A stretch of 64,000 nt of DNA from Lucifuga dentata (GCA_014773175.1 VXCM01002554.1:1-64000); one strand, 5' to 3'; shown: positions 38,044 through 50,122, counted from the first letter of the stretch. Numbers and translations: made by a program. The notes: a model not told the origin generated them from the sequence alone.

Positions 38044-41000
38044 GGCGTCGTGTTTGTGCGGCACAGCCCCCTGCCTCCTGTCGTCATGCTGCCCTTCATC
38101 ATACAACTCTACCCTGAGCCGACTGGCCTTCTCCTTCTTTCTGCTGCTTGGGACCCTCGTCTCCATCATCATGATTCTGCCAGGGATGGAGGCTCACCTT
38201 AAAAACGTACATCACACGAGATAAGATGAAATTTAACACGGGGTCATTACAGCGGCTTTGAAATCATTAAAAAAGGTGTCCAAGTGGCAGAAAATATCTG
38301 AACCCACACCTTAATTTCAAGTGAAAATATGAAAATCTTTAAAGGACCATACCACCCATTTTGCATGATTGAGTCTAATATATTCAATTTTCATACACAT
38401 AACATTACTGACAATCATTTCTCAAAGGATAAAACCGTGTTTTAGCTTTCTTGATATTTTGCAAAATCTTTTAATCTTTCAAAATCAAATATCCAAGTGA
38501 TACACCCATCTTAAAAATTGATGTTTCTCCTGCTAATAGTTACACAGCCTTATGAAGTCACAGTTGTTTAAATTTTTCAATAAATGCAGGTCTTCTTTTG
38601 GGACTATATTCCCCGGTGGAGACATACATTCACTCTACGCTTTTTATTGAGCTTAAACACTAAAATTACGAAAATTCAAAAAAACTTTTACGATTTGGTC
38701 GCGATAATGGATTACCTATCCCAAGAACATTTCAAGTATCAACAAGTTGATTTTAATAGCGTACGAGAATGAACTGAAACCAATGGAGGTCTGGAAGGTA
38801 GGAAAAAAAAATTAATCTGTTCCAGTAGTATGCTTTGGGAAATGATTATCAGTAACGTTATGTGTACAAAAATTGAATATATTAGGCTCAAACATGCAAA
38901 ATGGATGGTATGGTCCTTTAAAATGTTTCCTGATACTGTAGACTTTGCGGACTGCTTGATTGGGTTACATGTCTATTGTTTTTTCAATCCCCATGGGGTT
39001 CATGATCCTTTAATTCCACAAATCATTCCACATGACCTGATTTTAAACTCTCCTCTGATTTCCATCATTTTGTTTCGTTGTGGTCTCACGTTGTCAGATT
39101 CCAGGATTTTGCATGGGCAGCACTTCCATACCTGGCAAGGTGAACTGTGACATCATTGTTGGCTACAAGTCGGTGTACCGCATGTGCTTCGCCATGGCCT
39201 GCTTCTTCTTCCTCTTCTCCATCATCATGATCCGAGTGCGCAGCAGCAAGGACCCTCGAGCCACCATCCAGAATGGGTTTGTACTGTATATTGCAGCTTC
39301 TTTTTGATTGAGTGTGCTGCGCTCTGGTGGCCAGACTTGGGCATTGCGCCTTTAAGAATGTGTTCGGACAGAGAAGAACTTATGCAAGTAAATAACCAGT
39401 ATTTATTTTTATTTTTTTTCTAGTTTCTGGTTCTTCAAGTTCCTTTTACTGGTTGGAATTACTGTGGGTGCTTTCTTCATTCCAGATGGGACCTTTAACA
39501 CAGGTATGAGGCTGAGACCTGCACGGTAGTGTTAGCTGGTCATTTCTTAGCACGAGCGAGGTCAAATTTGATCATGACATCCTTTAAATCTCAAGGTTTA
39601 ATTCCAGATAAACAGGCGCCGGCTCTCAATGCCGATATTTATTAAAAGATAAATATTTGTGGGTTGTTTCACTAGAACTGTTATAATTTTACCACAGTCA
39701 TGAGATTATATATATAGAGAGGCTACTGCTGATGCTGTGAATTGCCATCTTGTTGCAGTGTGGTATTACTTCGGTGTGGTGGGCTCTTTCATCTTCATCA
39801 TCATCCAGCTCATCCTCTTGGTGGATTTTGCTCACTCTTGGAACCAGTCGTGGCTGGAGAAGGCAGAAGAGGGAAACTCTAAGTGCTGGTTTGCAGGTAA
39901 ACCATAGCGACCTGTTCTTCATTTGCCTCCGTAAACCTTTAAAGTGCAAGTTTAATTTATGGTTTGACACCAATATGGGATTTTTTTTTTTTTGGAATGC
40001 CACCATCATTATATCGATTGAAGATGTTACTAATCGGTGCCCTTTTAACTATTTATGCTAATATACATTTTTAAAAATGCAGTTTTTATCCTAAAAAGCC
40101 TCAAACCAACATTTTAATCCATGTGACACAAAACCAGAGTAAAAGCGATGACGCTGCTGCTAATAAAACATATTTACACCATTGGAATGTTTCTTTAAAT
40201 TAATATAGGTTAAGGCTTGTATGCCTTTACGGTACTGATGAATAAGTCATGTGTCACATTAGTGGCCAGCAGACAAACTGATATTATCATCACACTGAAA
40301 ATGAGAAGCTGTTTTACCAAACTAACAATTTCTCCATCGGGTTTAATTTGATTGTCTAATAAGTTTTTTTTTTTGTTTTTTTTTTTTTGCAGCTTTGCTG
40401 TCCTTCACCTTCATCCACTACGCTCTGGCCTTTTCTGCTGTGGTGCTTTTCTACATATTTTACACTCAACCTGACGACTGCACAGAGCACAAGGTCTTTA
40501 TCAGCCTCAACTTCCTGTTCTGCATCGCTGTCTCCATTGTGTCCATCCTGCCGAAAATTCAGGTAACAACTTTAGACTGCGTTAAGTATGACTTTACTGA
40601 TGGTTAATATTTTGTGCCTTGATCCTTATGTGTGTAACCTGTTGTTTAACTATCATAATTTTTTTTTTATTTCTGATGCATCCCACACCATGTCTCCACA
40701 GGAAGCTCAGCCCAGCTCAGGCCTGCTCCAAGCCTCCCTCATCTCCCTCTACACCATGTACGTCACCTGGTCCGCCATGTCCAACAACCCCAGTAAGTAC
40801 CATCAATCCGAGCCGCCATGCAGTTTGATTTCCCTTCCAGCTGGAGCCGCTCTCTTTAGGAAGGAGCGACTAGAAACAAGCGAAATGAGCGAATCCTTTG
40901 GTAGACTATGACTTATCATTCTGCCTCATTTACTATGAGAACTTCAGCTGTTTTCGTTGTTCTCTGCGTTTCCACCCTCAGACCGTCATTGTAACCCCAG

Positions 41001-42828
41001 TCTGCTGAGTTTGGTGAGCAGCAGTCCAACTCCAGCACCTGGCCCAACCCAAGCCCCCGTAAAGGTCCAGTGGTGGGACGCACAGGGCATTGTGGGATTG
41101 ATCATTTTCTGCTTCTGCACTCTTTATGCCAGGTATATGAGCATTTTTCTGCTGTTTGTTTGTTTCATGCCATCATGATTTCCCTTAACAGGAAGATTGC
41201 GGGCATAAAGATGTTCTGAGAAACTATCATACATCACTGCTTTCATGGAAGTTGCGTAATAACACAACCTTCCTTCATTTGTAAAATTAGCAGTAATATG
41301 CTTAGTAAATGTTTAATAAGGCACAACTAGGTTTGATTTTTTTTCTCTTAAAAGTTGAGAGCAAAAAAAACACAAACTTCCACCTCATGGAACTGGTTTG
41401 GATTTGCTTAATTTGATGCTGCTCAAAGCATCATCGTTTGCAATATTTACAAAGATTTGCAAAGACTGGTTCAGAGTTTAGTTGTTTGTTTTTTTTTTTT
41501 TAGAGAGGCATAAGGACGAACTTGCTAGAAGTTTAACAACTTCATGGTCCTTTTGAAAGCCAGCCATCAGAACCAGCTAATGGTTGAATCCTACCTGAGC
41601 TGTACGGAACCACAACAAACCAGCCATCCGTGTTCCCCAGACTCCAGTTTTAGTCGCTGCTAACCACGTCATGTGAGAGAAACACATAAAGAAAAGCGAG
41701 TACTGTCAAGATTTACATGATCTTGGTAGTTTGTGTTTTTACCCCAAGCATACTAGCTCCACGAAAACCACCTGAAACATTTTGAAGCTTATTATGAGTC
41801 ATGAAAATGAATGAATGAAATCCATGCAATGTGATTACATGGATTTCATTCATTCATTTAACAAAATATTACATTTTTCTTGTAATATTAAGAAGATTTT
41901 TTCTTCCTAATATTTGGACTTTATCTCCTTAAACAATGAGTTTTTAACTCAAAAGTATGACTTCATTCTCAAAAGTACAAATTTTTTCTCAAAATATTTT
42001 AATTTTACTTTGGAAAGCTGCTTCTTTTTTCCCTGTCTAATAATACCTCATTAAAGATATGAATGAAATGAGTCAAAACGACAGATATCAGTTTATATCA
42101 AGCATCAAATTTGGGTTTAAATGAACCAAAGTTACATGCAGGATCCAGTAATCCAGACCACATCTTGAAGTGGCCAGAGATTCATCCGACCACATTAATA
42201 ACCAAATCAAAACACATGCGCACAAACGAAACCAGAGAAAGACAGCTCAGATAGGATGTATTGTGAAACATGGATTGTCAGAACGTTGAGGATGGGAAAT
42301 AAGTGATATGAAGTGTTTAGCATCCGTTTTTAAGGACATTAATTTCTAACGTATAGAGCCTCTTGCTCTCTCGCCTCCCGCAGCATCCGCTCTTCCAACA
42401 ACGCCCAGGTGAACAAGCTGATGCAGACGGAGGAGGGCCAGGGTCTGACTGCCGCCTACGAGGCCACGACGGGGGAGGATGGAGTCAGACGGGCGGTGGA
42501 CAACGAAGAAGACGGTGTCACCTACAGCTACTCCTTCTTCCACTTCAGCCTCTTCCTGGCGTCTCTCTACATCATGATGACCCTCACCAACTGGTTCAAG
42601 TAAGTAACTGTTTTTTGGTTTATTCCTAGAAATGGGCCAACTTTGCGCAGTCTTTCCACACCGTGACTTCCCTCTCATCCTTCCACCAGGCCTGACACGG
42701 ACTACCAGACCATGCAGACCACCATGCCAGCCGTGTGGGTGAAGATCTGCTCCAGTTGGCTCGGCTTAGCCATCTACCTCTGGACCCTGGTGGCCCCGCT
42801 GATCTTCCCCGACAGAGAATTCAACTAA
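34983..42828 (+). CDS. serinc2: serine incorporator, SERINC2-like, complete, 10 exons, 451 aa
   Basis: Coding exons: 34983-35012, 38045-38206, 39098-39276, 39424-39503, 39759-39896, 40393-40562, 40702-40792, 40982-41132, 42384-42599, 42690-42828 (TAA). All introns are GT/AG, the phases join without a break, and the sum is 1356 nt. The family is a polytopic ER/Golgi/plasma-membrane protein with about ten membrane helices, linked to serine incorporation into phosphatidylserine and sphingolipids and to lipid scrambling. Helices are visible near residues 36-55, 91-109, 125-144, 154-176, 201-222, 232-250, 318-333, 383-402 and 421-443. Family signatures seen: [51 protein letters not shown] and LWTLVAPL. 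The start has a good context (AAAATGG); MGACL, the Cys-rich [20 protein letters not shown] and VKICSSW favour SERINC2 over SERINC1/3/5. Human SERINC2 has about 455 residues. An N-glycosylation sequon is at Asn31. The exon 3 donor (GTTTGT) is weak but gives the right frame. Confidence 0.95.
35812..36384 (+). mobile_element. TTAA MITE copy 13, serinc2 intron 1
   Basis: Full copy, TTAAAGGACTATACC to GGTATGGTCCTTTAA, in forward family orientation. Confidence 0.9.
36690..37390 (+). pseudogene. decayed Tc1/mariner transposase in serinc2 intron 1
   Basis: Two stretches match Tc1-type transposases in order. The first, at about 36735-36840, reads [19 protein letters not shown] and resembles the N-terminal helix-turn-helix segment. 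The second, at about 37310-37360, reads [17 protein letters not shown], the conserved block around the second catalytic Asp. Between them the frame is broken by stops and shifts. No flanking terminal inverted repeats were recognised. It is non-functional and in the same direction as serinc2. Confidence 0.8.
37997..38044 (+). promoter_or_regulatory. serinc2: serinc2 exon 2 acceptor built on a (TC)n microsatellite
   Basis: An uninterrupted TC dinucleotide run of about 45 bases ends directly in CCAG, and exon 2 starts at 38045. The microsatellite is therefore the polypyrimidine tract of this splice site. Confidence 0.85.
38339..38921 (-). mobile_element. TTAA MITE copy 14, serinc2 intron 2
   Basis: Full copy starting 132 bp after exon 2, in inverse orientation relative to the intron 1 copy. 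Confidence 0.9.
41805..41859. repeat. perfect hairpin, 22 bp arms, 11 base loop, serinc2 intron 8
   Basis: Arms 41805-41826 and 41838-41859 are exact reverse complements built from ATGA units plus AATCCATG. Confidence 0.9.
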
Positions 42829-43510
42829 AATATGACCGGCGTCACTACAAGCTTTTTGCTGTTTGCACTGTAGGATCAGATCGCTTTATCCTCATATTAT
42901 ATCTGCCTGATTGTTTTTTTGTGTTAAACTTGCTTGTAGCTCCACTTTTAAGATTAGAAGTGGAAAAGCTAACAGGCTTTGTGTTTGTTTTTTCACCTCA
43001 GGTCAATGCACGTGTTCACTATTGATTTTGCGGCTTTATTTGAAATTACCTGTTTTTCCTTGAAAAATAGGATTTTTCTGTTGTGTAAGCTTTCATCACA
43101 CATTCTATATTTACACACGAGGTCATTTTGTCACAGTTTTCTCACTTACAGGACACAAATTGATAGCACTGCGTGCCTTTAATAGCATGAAACTAAATTA
43201 AACTCTAATGATCCCTGTGGGTTATTCTTTTTTTGGTCTTTTTTCACTACATTTATGTTTATAGCCTTTAATAACTCTATTTAAATCAATACAATCAGTG
43301 AGGTGACAGCAAGCTTTTGTTTCCTTTTTCTATGCCTGCACAGCATTGTTTTAGCACCCAGTTTTACAACAAAGGAAGGGCCTTTTATAATTTGTTATCC
43401 AGAGGGACCATTTGTCATATCAAATACGTCTTTATGACATTTAGTTTTCAGTGTATAATTGATTTTTCAATATGTTTTTATTATAATCAATAAAGTTATC
43501 ATTCGCTGTC
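42829..43510 (+). other. serinc2: serinc2 3'UTR with poly(A) signal
   Basis: The untranslated tail after the TAA is AT-rich and free of transposon copies. A canonical AATAAA lies at 43489-43494, so cleavage is expected near 43505-43515. No other canonical signal was noticed nearer the stop. Confidence 0.75.
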
Positions 43511-43810
43511 TGGTATCTCTGAGAGTGTGAATGTCTGTTCTGCCCTGTAGGTGGGACTGTTGTCCCACCAAATTTTTTTGGGTCTTAGTTACTGTAAAAT
43601 ATATTTTAGATTTCACTATACAATATTTTGAATGTAGGGATCCAAAACAAGGTATTATTTTCCAGCCTGTGTTTCCCTCAGAAGTGGCAAACACAATGTC
43701 GTCAACTCTGCCAGCAGGGATTTCCAAATGCTTCACTGCCCTCCCTACATTAATCACATGCGCCTGCTAAAATGTGATTTATTATTCCTCCTGTGCAGGA
43801 TTCCCCAGTG

Positions 43811-43833
43811 CACACACACACACACACACACAC
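43811..43833 (+). repeat. (CA)n microsatellite
   Basis: Short CA run downstream of serinc2. Confidence 0.9.
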
Positions 43834-44928
43834 ATATTTTACAAGTAATGCAGAGGGAATTTGCTTTTGCCCGATCACAAGATCAGCACGAACGGAAGAG
43901 CTGAACACAAAACTTCATTATGCATCACAATATTCATTCAAAGCTCATGTTGGGAAATTACCAAATTTTGTGGCTTAGCCATTACATTAGCAAAATTAAA
44001 GTGTAAAGTTCCACCCACGTTCTGATAAGTGATAATTTACTTGCATTTCGTTTTTCTTTTTTTTATATCACAAACATCAAGATTTCCTTGGATTATAGCA
44101 ACAGTAAAAATTTATAATACTTTGAGAAGCATAGTCAGCCCCATGTTTAACTATTTCACAATAGATAAATACCTGTGTATGATTGGCAGGCAGGTTCTAA
44201 AATTATATATCAGGAAATCTGATTTTATTATTATGCACCATATGAATCAGACAAACCTAAAAAAAAAAGATATTCCATTTAATGTCAGCTGCTCCTTCCA
44301 TGCTCTTATCATGTGAAATAAAAATAGAGTTCCTAAGCATCACCTCAAGAAGAGAATTACCCCCAAATCTGAACAGTTTCAAATATGTTACACATAATTT
44401 GTTTCCAGTCCTACTATTACATAATATGCTTTGCATTAGAATATTTTTGTTTGACAAAGAATGGGATTTATTCAATTTTAGTACAAACCACCTATATTCA
44501 AATGTTTCATAATTATGGAACGTATGCTTTAAGCAGAAAATATAAGACGTATATTTTTAAAGCTGATAAATAAGAGCATTCAATTTGGTGACTTAATGTA
44601 AATGCAATAATTTTGCTATCACCAATGTTTCATTAATTTCCTGGAAATTCAGTCTGGTTTTTGCACACAGCACTATATGTTTTGTTGAAAAATGACATTA
44701 GATGAAGGGACTTCAGACAGGTAATAATAGATACCTGTCTAAAGGTGTGTTCTGACCCTGCTGGGAGAAGGCGGTCCTTCCTGGTCAGGCAGACTAATGC
44801 TGTTACATAATGTCTGGATGAGCCAAAACACTGATCAGCTGCATAAGTATAGGATCATTCTCTCACTGGGGACACTCATGCTCCCATGGGTGTTGTAATG
44901 TGGTTTGCTCCACCCTGCCTTGGAGACC

Positions 44929-44930
<2 letters not shown>

Positions 44931-45000
<70 letters not shown>
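44931..45000 (+). repeat. (ATC)n microsatellite
   Basis: About 23 uninterrupted ATC units. The apparent poly-Ser, poly-Asp and poly-Met frames across it are artefacts of the repeat. Confidence 0.95.
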
Positions 45001-45376
45001 TGCCTCATCAGCAGCAGCAGACCTCTGTTCCTTGGAGGGTTTGAAGCACCCGGCAACACTGGTTAAAAACAAGTTAAATGGAGCTGTGATACACAGAAGT
45101 TTTTAATAGGCAGCCCCGGTAGTCTTCATTAGAATGTTTTTATAGTGTGTAATAATACTGTGATTGTATCGTTTATGGCAACATCGAAGCGCGACACTAA
45201 AAATAATAATAATAATAATTGGATTGAATGGAGCTGAAAAAAAAAAGTTTCATACAATATTATTTTAAATAATATGACATGTTTGTAATTCTCGTGTTGC
45301 ATCTTGATGCTCTTTCAGACACTTTTAGCTCACTTATAAAATAAAAATTCCTAGAGAAGAATAATAGAAAATCAAC

Positions 45377-45378
45377 AG

Positions 45379-45409
<31 letters not shown>

Positions 45410-45487
45410 TCTTACCTGTAGCCAGTCATACATGTCAAAAAGTTTTCACTGTCTTTCTTTCTTTCTTTCTTTCGTTCTTTCTTTCTT
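45377..45487 (+). repeat. (TTTA)n and (TTTC)n tetranucleotide repeats
   Basis: TTTA units at about 45377-45409 and TTTC units at about 45450-45487. Confidence 0.9.
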
Positions 45488-45518
45488 TTTCTATTTTTTT
45501 CATGTTGTGTTGCTGTAA

Positions 45519-45980
45519 GGGGGCGGAGTCTCGCAGTAGGGCGAGTGGGTTTGAGGCAGCGGAGTGTTCTCGCGCTCCACTGTGGCGGGATGTGACGTAA
45601 AGCTAATTTAGTGGAACGCACCAAACCAGAAGACAACTATTTGAATTTCAAAATAAATCCATGAACTTGTATCAAGAATGTCCCATGTACGCGATATATA
45701 CGTTCGGATCAAAGACCTTCTCATTTTTATGTTGTAATGGTTCTCTATTAAAATGTCCTAATTTCAAAGCTGTGTGTAATATTGCTTTAAAAACTCATTT
45801 GACTCAGAAAAGCTTTTGTTTTGAGAGTTGCACCCGGAAGTAATGTGTTGTATCGATGTGACTTTGACGATGGTGATGCCGGCGCGGTGGCAAACTGCAG
45901 CATCAACTTTCAGGAGGTAGATCCGCTCTCCTCCGTCCCGGTACCGACACAGCATCTTTGGACCACGAATGGCATTCCCG
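45519..45980 (+). promoter_or_regulatory. promoter-like GC-richer zone
   Basis: A GC box (GGGGGCGGAG, 45519-45528), a CRE-like TGACGTAA (45593-45600) and an ETS site CCGGAAGT (45834-45841) lie in a zone richer in CpG than its AT-rich surroundings. Possible plus-strand donors follow (after TTTCAGGAG at about 45915, and after ATTCCCG at about 45980). No protein family is recognised in any frame. Which gene, if any, starts here is unknown. Confidence 0.4.
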
Positions 45981-46327
45981 GTAATAACCACTTTTGTCTA
46001 GCGTTATTATATAAACTAAACAACCCCAATAAGAAGCTTATGTTAACAAGTAGGGGGCCAATTGACAAATGACACTGGCAACTGGCGCTTTAATTTTATT
46101 AATTTAACATATTAACGGTGTTGCTGAAAATGTCAGTATCAAGCTAGCCAGAATGAAATGTAACATTTCCGGTTTAAAAAAAAAAAAATTAAGTTGAAGT
46201 TCGGACAAAGGCTAACTCTAATAGACAAACTGTGTGTAGACTCGACAAATATCACATTTATTGGTTCAATTCGTATGGGATGCAATATTACTCCAGTTAG
46301 TTGTATCATACTGTTTGATTCATATGC

Positions 46328-46795
46328 CCAGTGGCAGAGCCAGACAATTGTCTTACGGGTGGCCAGGCTGAGACCAGTGCTCTCTTTGCAGTGGCACCTT
46401 AATCAGTGTTTTGTTCAGGTTTCTTTCTGTGTGTTGCAGGCCAAATATTACCTTTTATAGTCACTCACTCAGGCATCAATGACTGTGTAATGAGCCCAAA
46501 CACACCATTAGGTCTATATAGAAAGGACTCCAATTCAGCAGAGTTTAGAGTATGCTTGCTTTTACACTAACTCACTAACTAACTTTGTTATTTCACACAT
46601 TGCATACTCTAACTATCCTTCATTTTTGGGAACAATTTAAAATCATCAATAAATTATATCAATAAATTAAGTCAATAAATTTAACAAAACGAGTGATCTG
46701 AGAGTCAATACTGTGTGTGGTGGCCATCGGGGTGGCCAGGCTTTCATCTCTGGTGGTCATGGCCACCACGGGCCACCCCCTGGCTCCTACCTTTT
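46328..46795. repeat. possible TIR element with GGGTGGCCAGGC ends
   Basis: A GGGTGGCCAGGC block near 46358 and GGGGTGGCCAGGC / GGGCCACCCC blocks near 46730-46785 suggest inverted ends of a fish MITE. The ends are poorly defined. Confidence 0.35.
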
Positions 46796-46799
46796 CCGC

Positions 46800-46919
46800 T
46801 TTTATTTTGAACGCGGAAACGAACCCTTTCCTGTCATATCGCGGCTGAACTCGGCTGACTTGACGCAGCATGTGAAGCCGTGGCTGCACCGCAGAGAAGT
46901 GAAGTTGAGCATCCTGCAG
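46800..46919 (+). other. candidate non-coding first exon
   Basis: This is a CpG-containing block in AT-rich sequence that ends ATCCTGCAG at 46919 and is followed by the donor GTAATG. An open frame runs through it but resembles nothing recognised. It may be the 5'UTR exon of a gene whose body lies beyond the window. Confidence 0.3.
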
Positions 46920-46920
46920 G

Positions 46921-48925
46921 TAATGCAAACGGATACACGGTGTCAGTGGGACGTAACAAATATTATCTTGTATTCTGCAGGTTTTCTTAACTGTAACATT
47001 TCACAGTGAGTGGTGCTGTTTTTTTTTGTTTTTTGTTTTTTGTTTTTTTTAATTCCCCGTCTATATTGTCGATATTTGATCAGAATAGTCAGATAAGAGG
47101 TAGCTAACGTCATTGTGGACAATGTAACCCGAGAAAAGGGGCAACGTCGAGCTGATATATAGTGTTTTGGCAAACAAAGAGGTGTGTTTGGCTAGTTGAA
47201 GTGATCCTTGGCTTGCCTATTCCCCAAACTGGGCTTCATTCATTGTCTGGGAGAGGGAGGAGAAGGTGTTGAGCTGCAGCAAGTCATCCAGAATCCAGCC
47301 AAATCAGACCAGAAGTGTAATGATAAGCAAGCGCGTCCGAAGACAAAGCCAAGTTGTGTTAAAAAGCGACGAAAGTTGAATCATTAGATTATATATACAA
47401 ATTATCTATTGCTGAAAGAATGGTGTGAGTGGAAGTGCTTTGTGTTGTGAATCAGTTTGTCAAAGCAAGGTTTATTTTGGAAACGGAAGTTGTATTTAAT
47501 ATTGTAGTGAGTTTTACACCGATTTAAGCCGCACCAGGGTATGGTCTGACTCTGGACTATAGCGTTATTTGGAAAAACTGGAGTAGTGAATTCATGCGTT
47601 TTGTCAGTCGATACTGCCCAGTATTGTTTGTGCTTTTGCTAGAAAACACAAAGCTGCATATATTGCCTGTGTCGCAGAACCGCTTTTTATCCGAAATTCA
47701 GCTTGCCCCATTTAAATTCCCTCAAATGATGTTGTTTAATTCAGATGTGCATCTGCTTTGGTCGCGGCTCGTTATTTGCTATTTTAATCAGCATCGTTTT
47801 ATGCTGAACAAGACGTCATCTGCCCTGATGCAGACCGACCTCCATTCAAAAATCTGACACCTTTATTGATGTCAGTGGGCAGTCATACCTGTTAACATCA
47901 TCACTCAAAGCATTAGATAAACCTTTTTGTATCCGTCCTCTAACTAGCACGTTTTCCCAATAAAATCTGGTTGTTTAAAGGATTACCTCCATCCACGGCG
48001 CATTTTGGTGGAAGGTGCTTGAAATAAACAGAGCCAGCACCAAACCTTCACATTTTACTGAAATAGGCGTTTTTTTTTTTAAGATTATATTAACGCCGAA
48101 TGTGCACACAGCGCTTAAACATTTACAAAACAGCCTTTTCCTTTGTGTCGTCCACGCAGTTTTGTTGAAAAAGCAGATTTGCGCTAAATCGTCTGCTTCT
48201 TTTAACGGGATTTGGCGTGGTCGCTTTCGAAACCTATCGGCGCTAACACACAATGCCATGCTGCTGCCCGGACATTTCTGCATTACCTGCTTGGGAGGAA
48301 TTCAACATGACATCATGCATGAGAAATGTTCTGTTTTGGGGCGGATGTGTATAGCTGCAGATATAATCGCAGATAATATTCCATAATCAGCACTGATTTG
48401 GTTGATTTGGAGAGTCAGTGATGTTTGTGGCTGTGGATAAGCTTTATATCTGCATGTTACAGTGGATTTCAATCCCACTGTTGCTTTACTGTTTGTATCC
48501 CAGTTGAAATGAATAATATGGACTTACGATGTATGTAGCAGAGGATGCAGTCACAATGACCTAACTGTGCAAATCAACACTGCAGCCTTAACACTGTGAT
48601 GTCTGCTGGATTAGAGGGCATCTGAGGACAACTGTGGCTGCTACGTTGCTTTACTGCAAAAAAAAAAGAAACCAAAAAAAAAAAAAANAAAAAAAAAAAA
48701 ACACTTGATACAATGGAGTCATCTTCATTTCCCCTTGTGGAAATGTGATTTGTTTATCACACAATTTGAAATAAAGCCCATTCTGCAGGATCCTACCAAA
48801 TTTCAGGCGAGAAAGTGGAGAAAATGCCTGCTAACTCGATATTATGAATTGATAAGCTTGAAGGGAGCATCAGTCTTTGTGTTCATTTAGGATATTGTTT
48901 ACAAATTGCTTCCAAAAATGATATA
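46921..48925. other. no gene recognised
   Basis: Mostly unique sequence. T-rich stretch near 47020-47050 and an A run with N at 48688. Confidence 0.55.
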
Positions 48926-49484
48926 TTAAAGGACCATACCAGCGAGTTTGCATGTTGAAGCCCACTATATACAACCGTCATACATTTTATGTTACTGACA
49001 ATCATTTTCCAAAAACATAAAAGCTATTTTTACAAATCCCCTAAGGTTTCAAAATCAAAAGGTCAGGTGACACACCCACCTTAAAATTCAATGTTTCACC
49101 TTGTAATACCTTATGCATGATTATAGAAGGCACCATCAGTAAAAGCCGTCTTCTCCTAGGACTATATTTTCTGGTGGAGACATAATTGTCTTCCATACAG
49201 CTCCAGTTAAATAAAGTTACTTTGATAAAAAAAAAACTTAGTAGACATTGTATTCGCTGTGATGGATTATTTACCTCAAGCACATTTGAAGTCTCTACAA
49301 GTTGATTTTTATAGCGTATACTGGAATGAACTTTAAAATATGGCAGTCTGGAAGGTAGGAAAAGAAATTCTAAAATTTACCGCTCCAGGAGTATATTTTG
49401 GGAAACGGTTGTCAGTAATGTAACGTCTATGCAGATCATATATACAGCACTCAAACATATTAAATTGCCGGTATTGTCCTTTAA
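48926..49484 (-). mobile_element. TTAA MITE copy 15
   Basis: TTAAAGGACCATACCAGCG to GGTATTGTCCTTTAA, inverse orientation. Confidence 0.85.
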
Positions 49485-50122
49485 TGATAACTATAACAAA
49501 ATTAGTTAATGACAAAACGATGTCTGAGTAAAGCATATTAACACAGTGTATTTGCTTTTATATCCCATTTATGTACACCGAGGCGTCTTACAGGCAGTAA
49601 TAATGGATAACAGATACAAGCGGATACACGAGATGACTCAAGTGAATGCAAAGTGATTTCTCTGTCATCGTCTTCACAGAGGCTCGGTATTTCCTGGATG
49701 TAGAGCACTCTCCTCCTTTGATGGGAACCCAGCGTGTTGAGCTGGGGAGTCACAGTCTCAGCGTTTGACTGTGCCCTCAACAGGGAATCTCTCTCCTCAA
49801 AGGTACCATGAGGTTGCTGAGGTTCCTTAGCATCCTTAGCATGCAGGAGACATAACAGTCCACTGTATTCCAGCAGTCATGTTTCAGCACAAGGCAACAA
49901 TTTTAATGTCAGTCTTAATCTTTGTTGCTACGCGTTCATTGTTGTGGTGTTTTTCCCTCCACTTCCCACACATCATCTGTCAGCCGAACAGTGTGAACTG
50001 TACTGTGAGGTCTTCTTTGTCTTTTGATGAAGTCTGGCTTTTCTCTAGGTGGCGCTCGTTTCTGCGTCTGTGGTGGCCATTGCTGCTTAGAGACTTAGCT
50101 TCTGTTTTCTGCTTCTGTTTCG
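49485..50122. other. no gene recognised
   Basis: Unique sequence between two MITEs. A short acceptor-like frame at 49680-49770 was considered and rejected. Confidence 0.5.

Larger units (their letters stand above)
43515..45375. other. intergenic, no gene recognised
   Basis: AT-rich, with a CA and an ATC microsatellite. Confidence 0.6.

Noticed and set aside
40588..40911. 107-codon open frame overlapping serinc2 exon 7
   Set aside because: It reads through introns in a different frame from the family-conserved exon and is a shadow of serinc2.
44835..45106. Poly-Met, poly-Asp and poly-Ser open frames
   Set aside because: These are the three readings of a single ATC microsatellite.
46713..47009. 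98-codon frame across a candidate first exon
   Set aside because: Its first third reads through the GGTGGCC repeat and it continues past a good splice donor, so it is not a credible protein.
49681..49771. Possible terminal coding exon after CTTCACAG, reading EARYFLDVEHS and onward to a TGA
   Set aside because: Only about 29 codons, no family match and no partner exon upstream. Chance is the simpler explanation.
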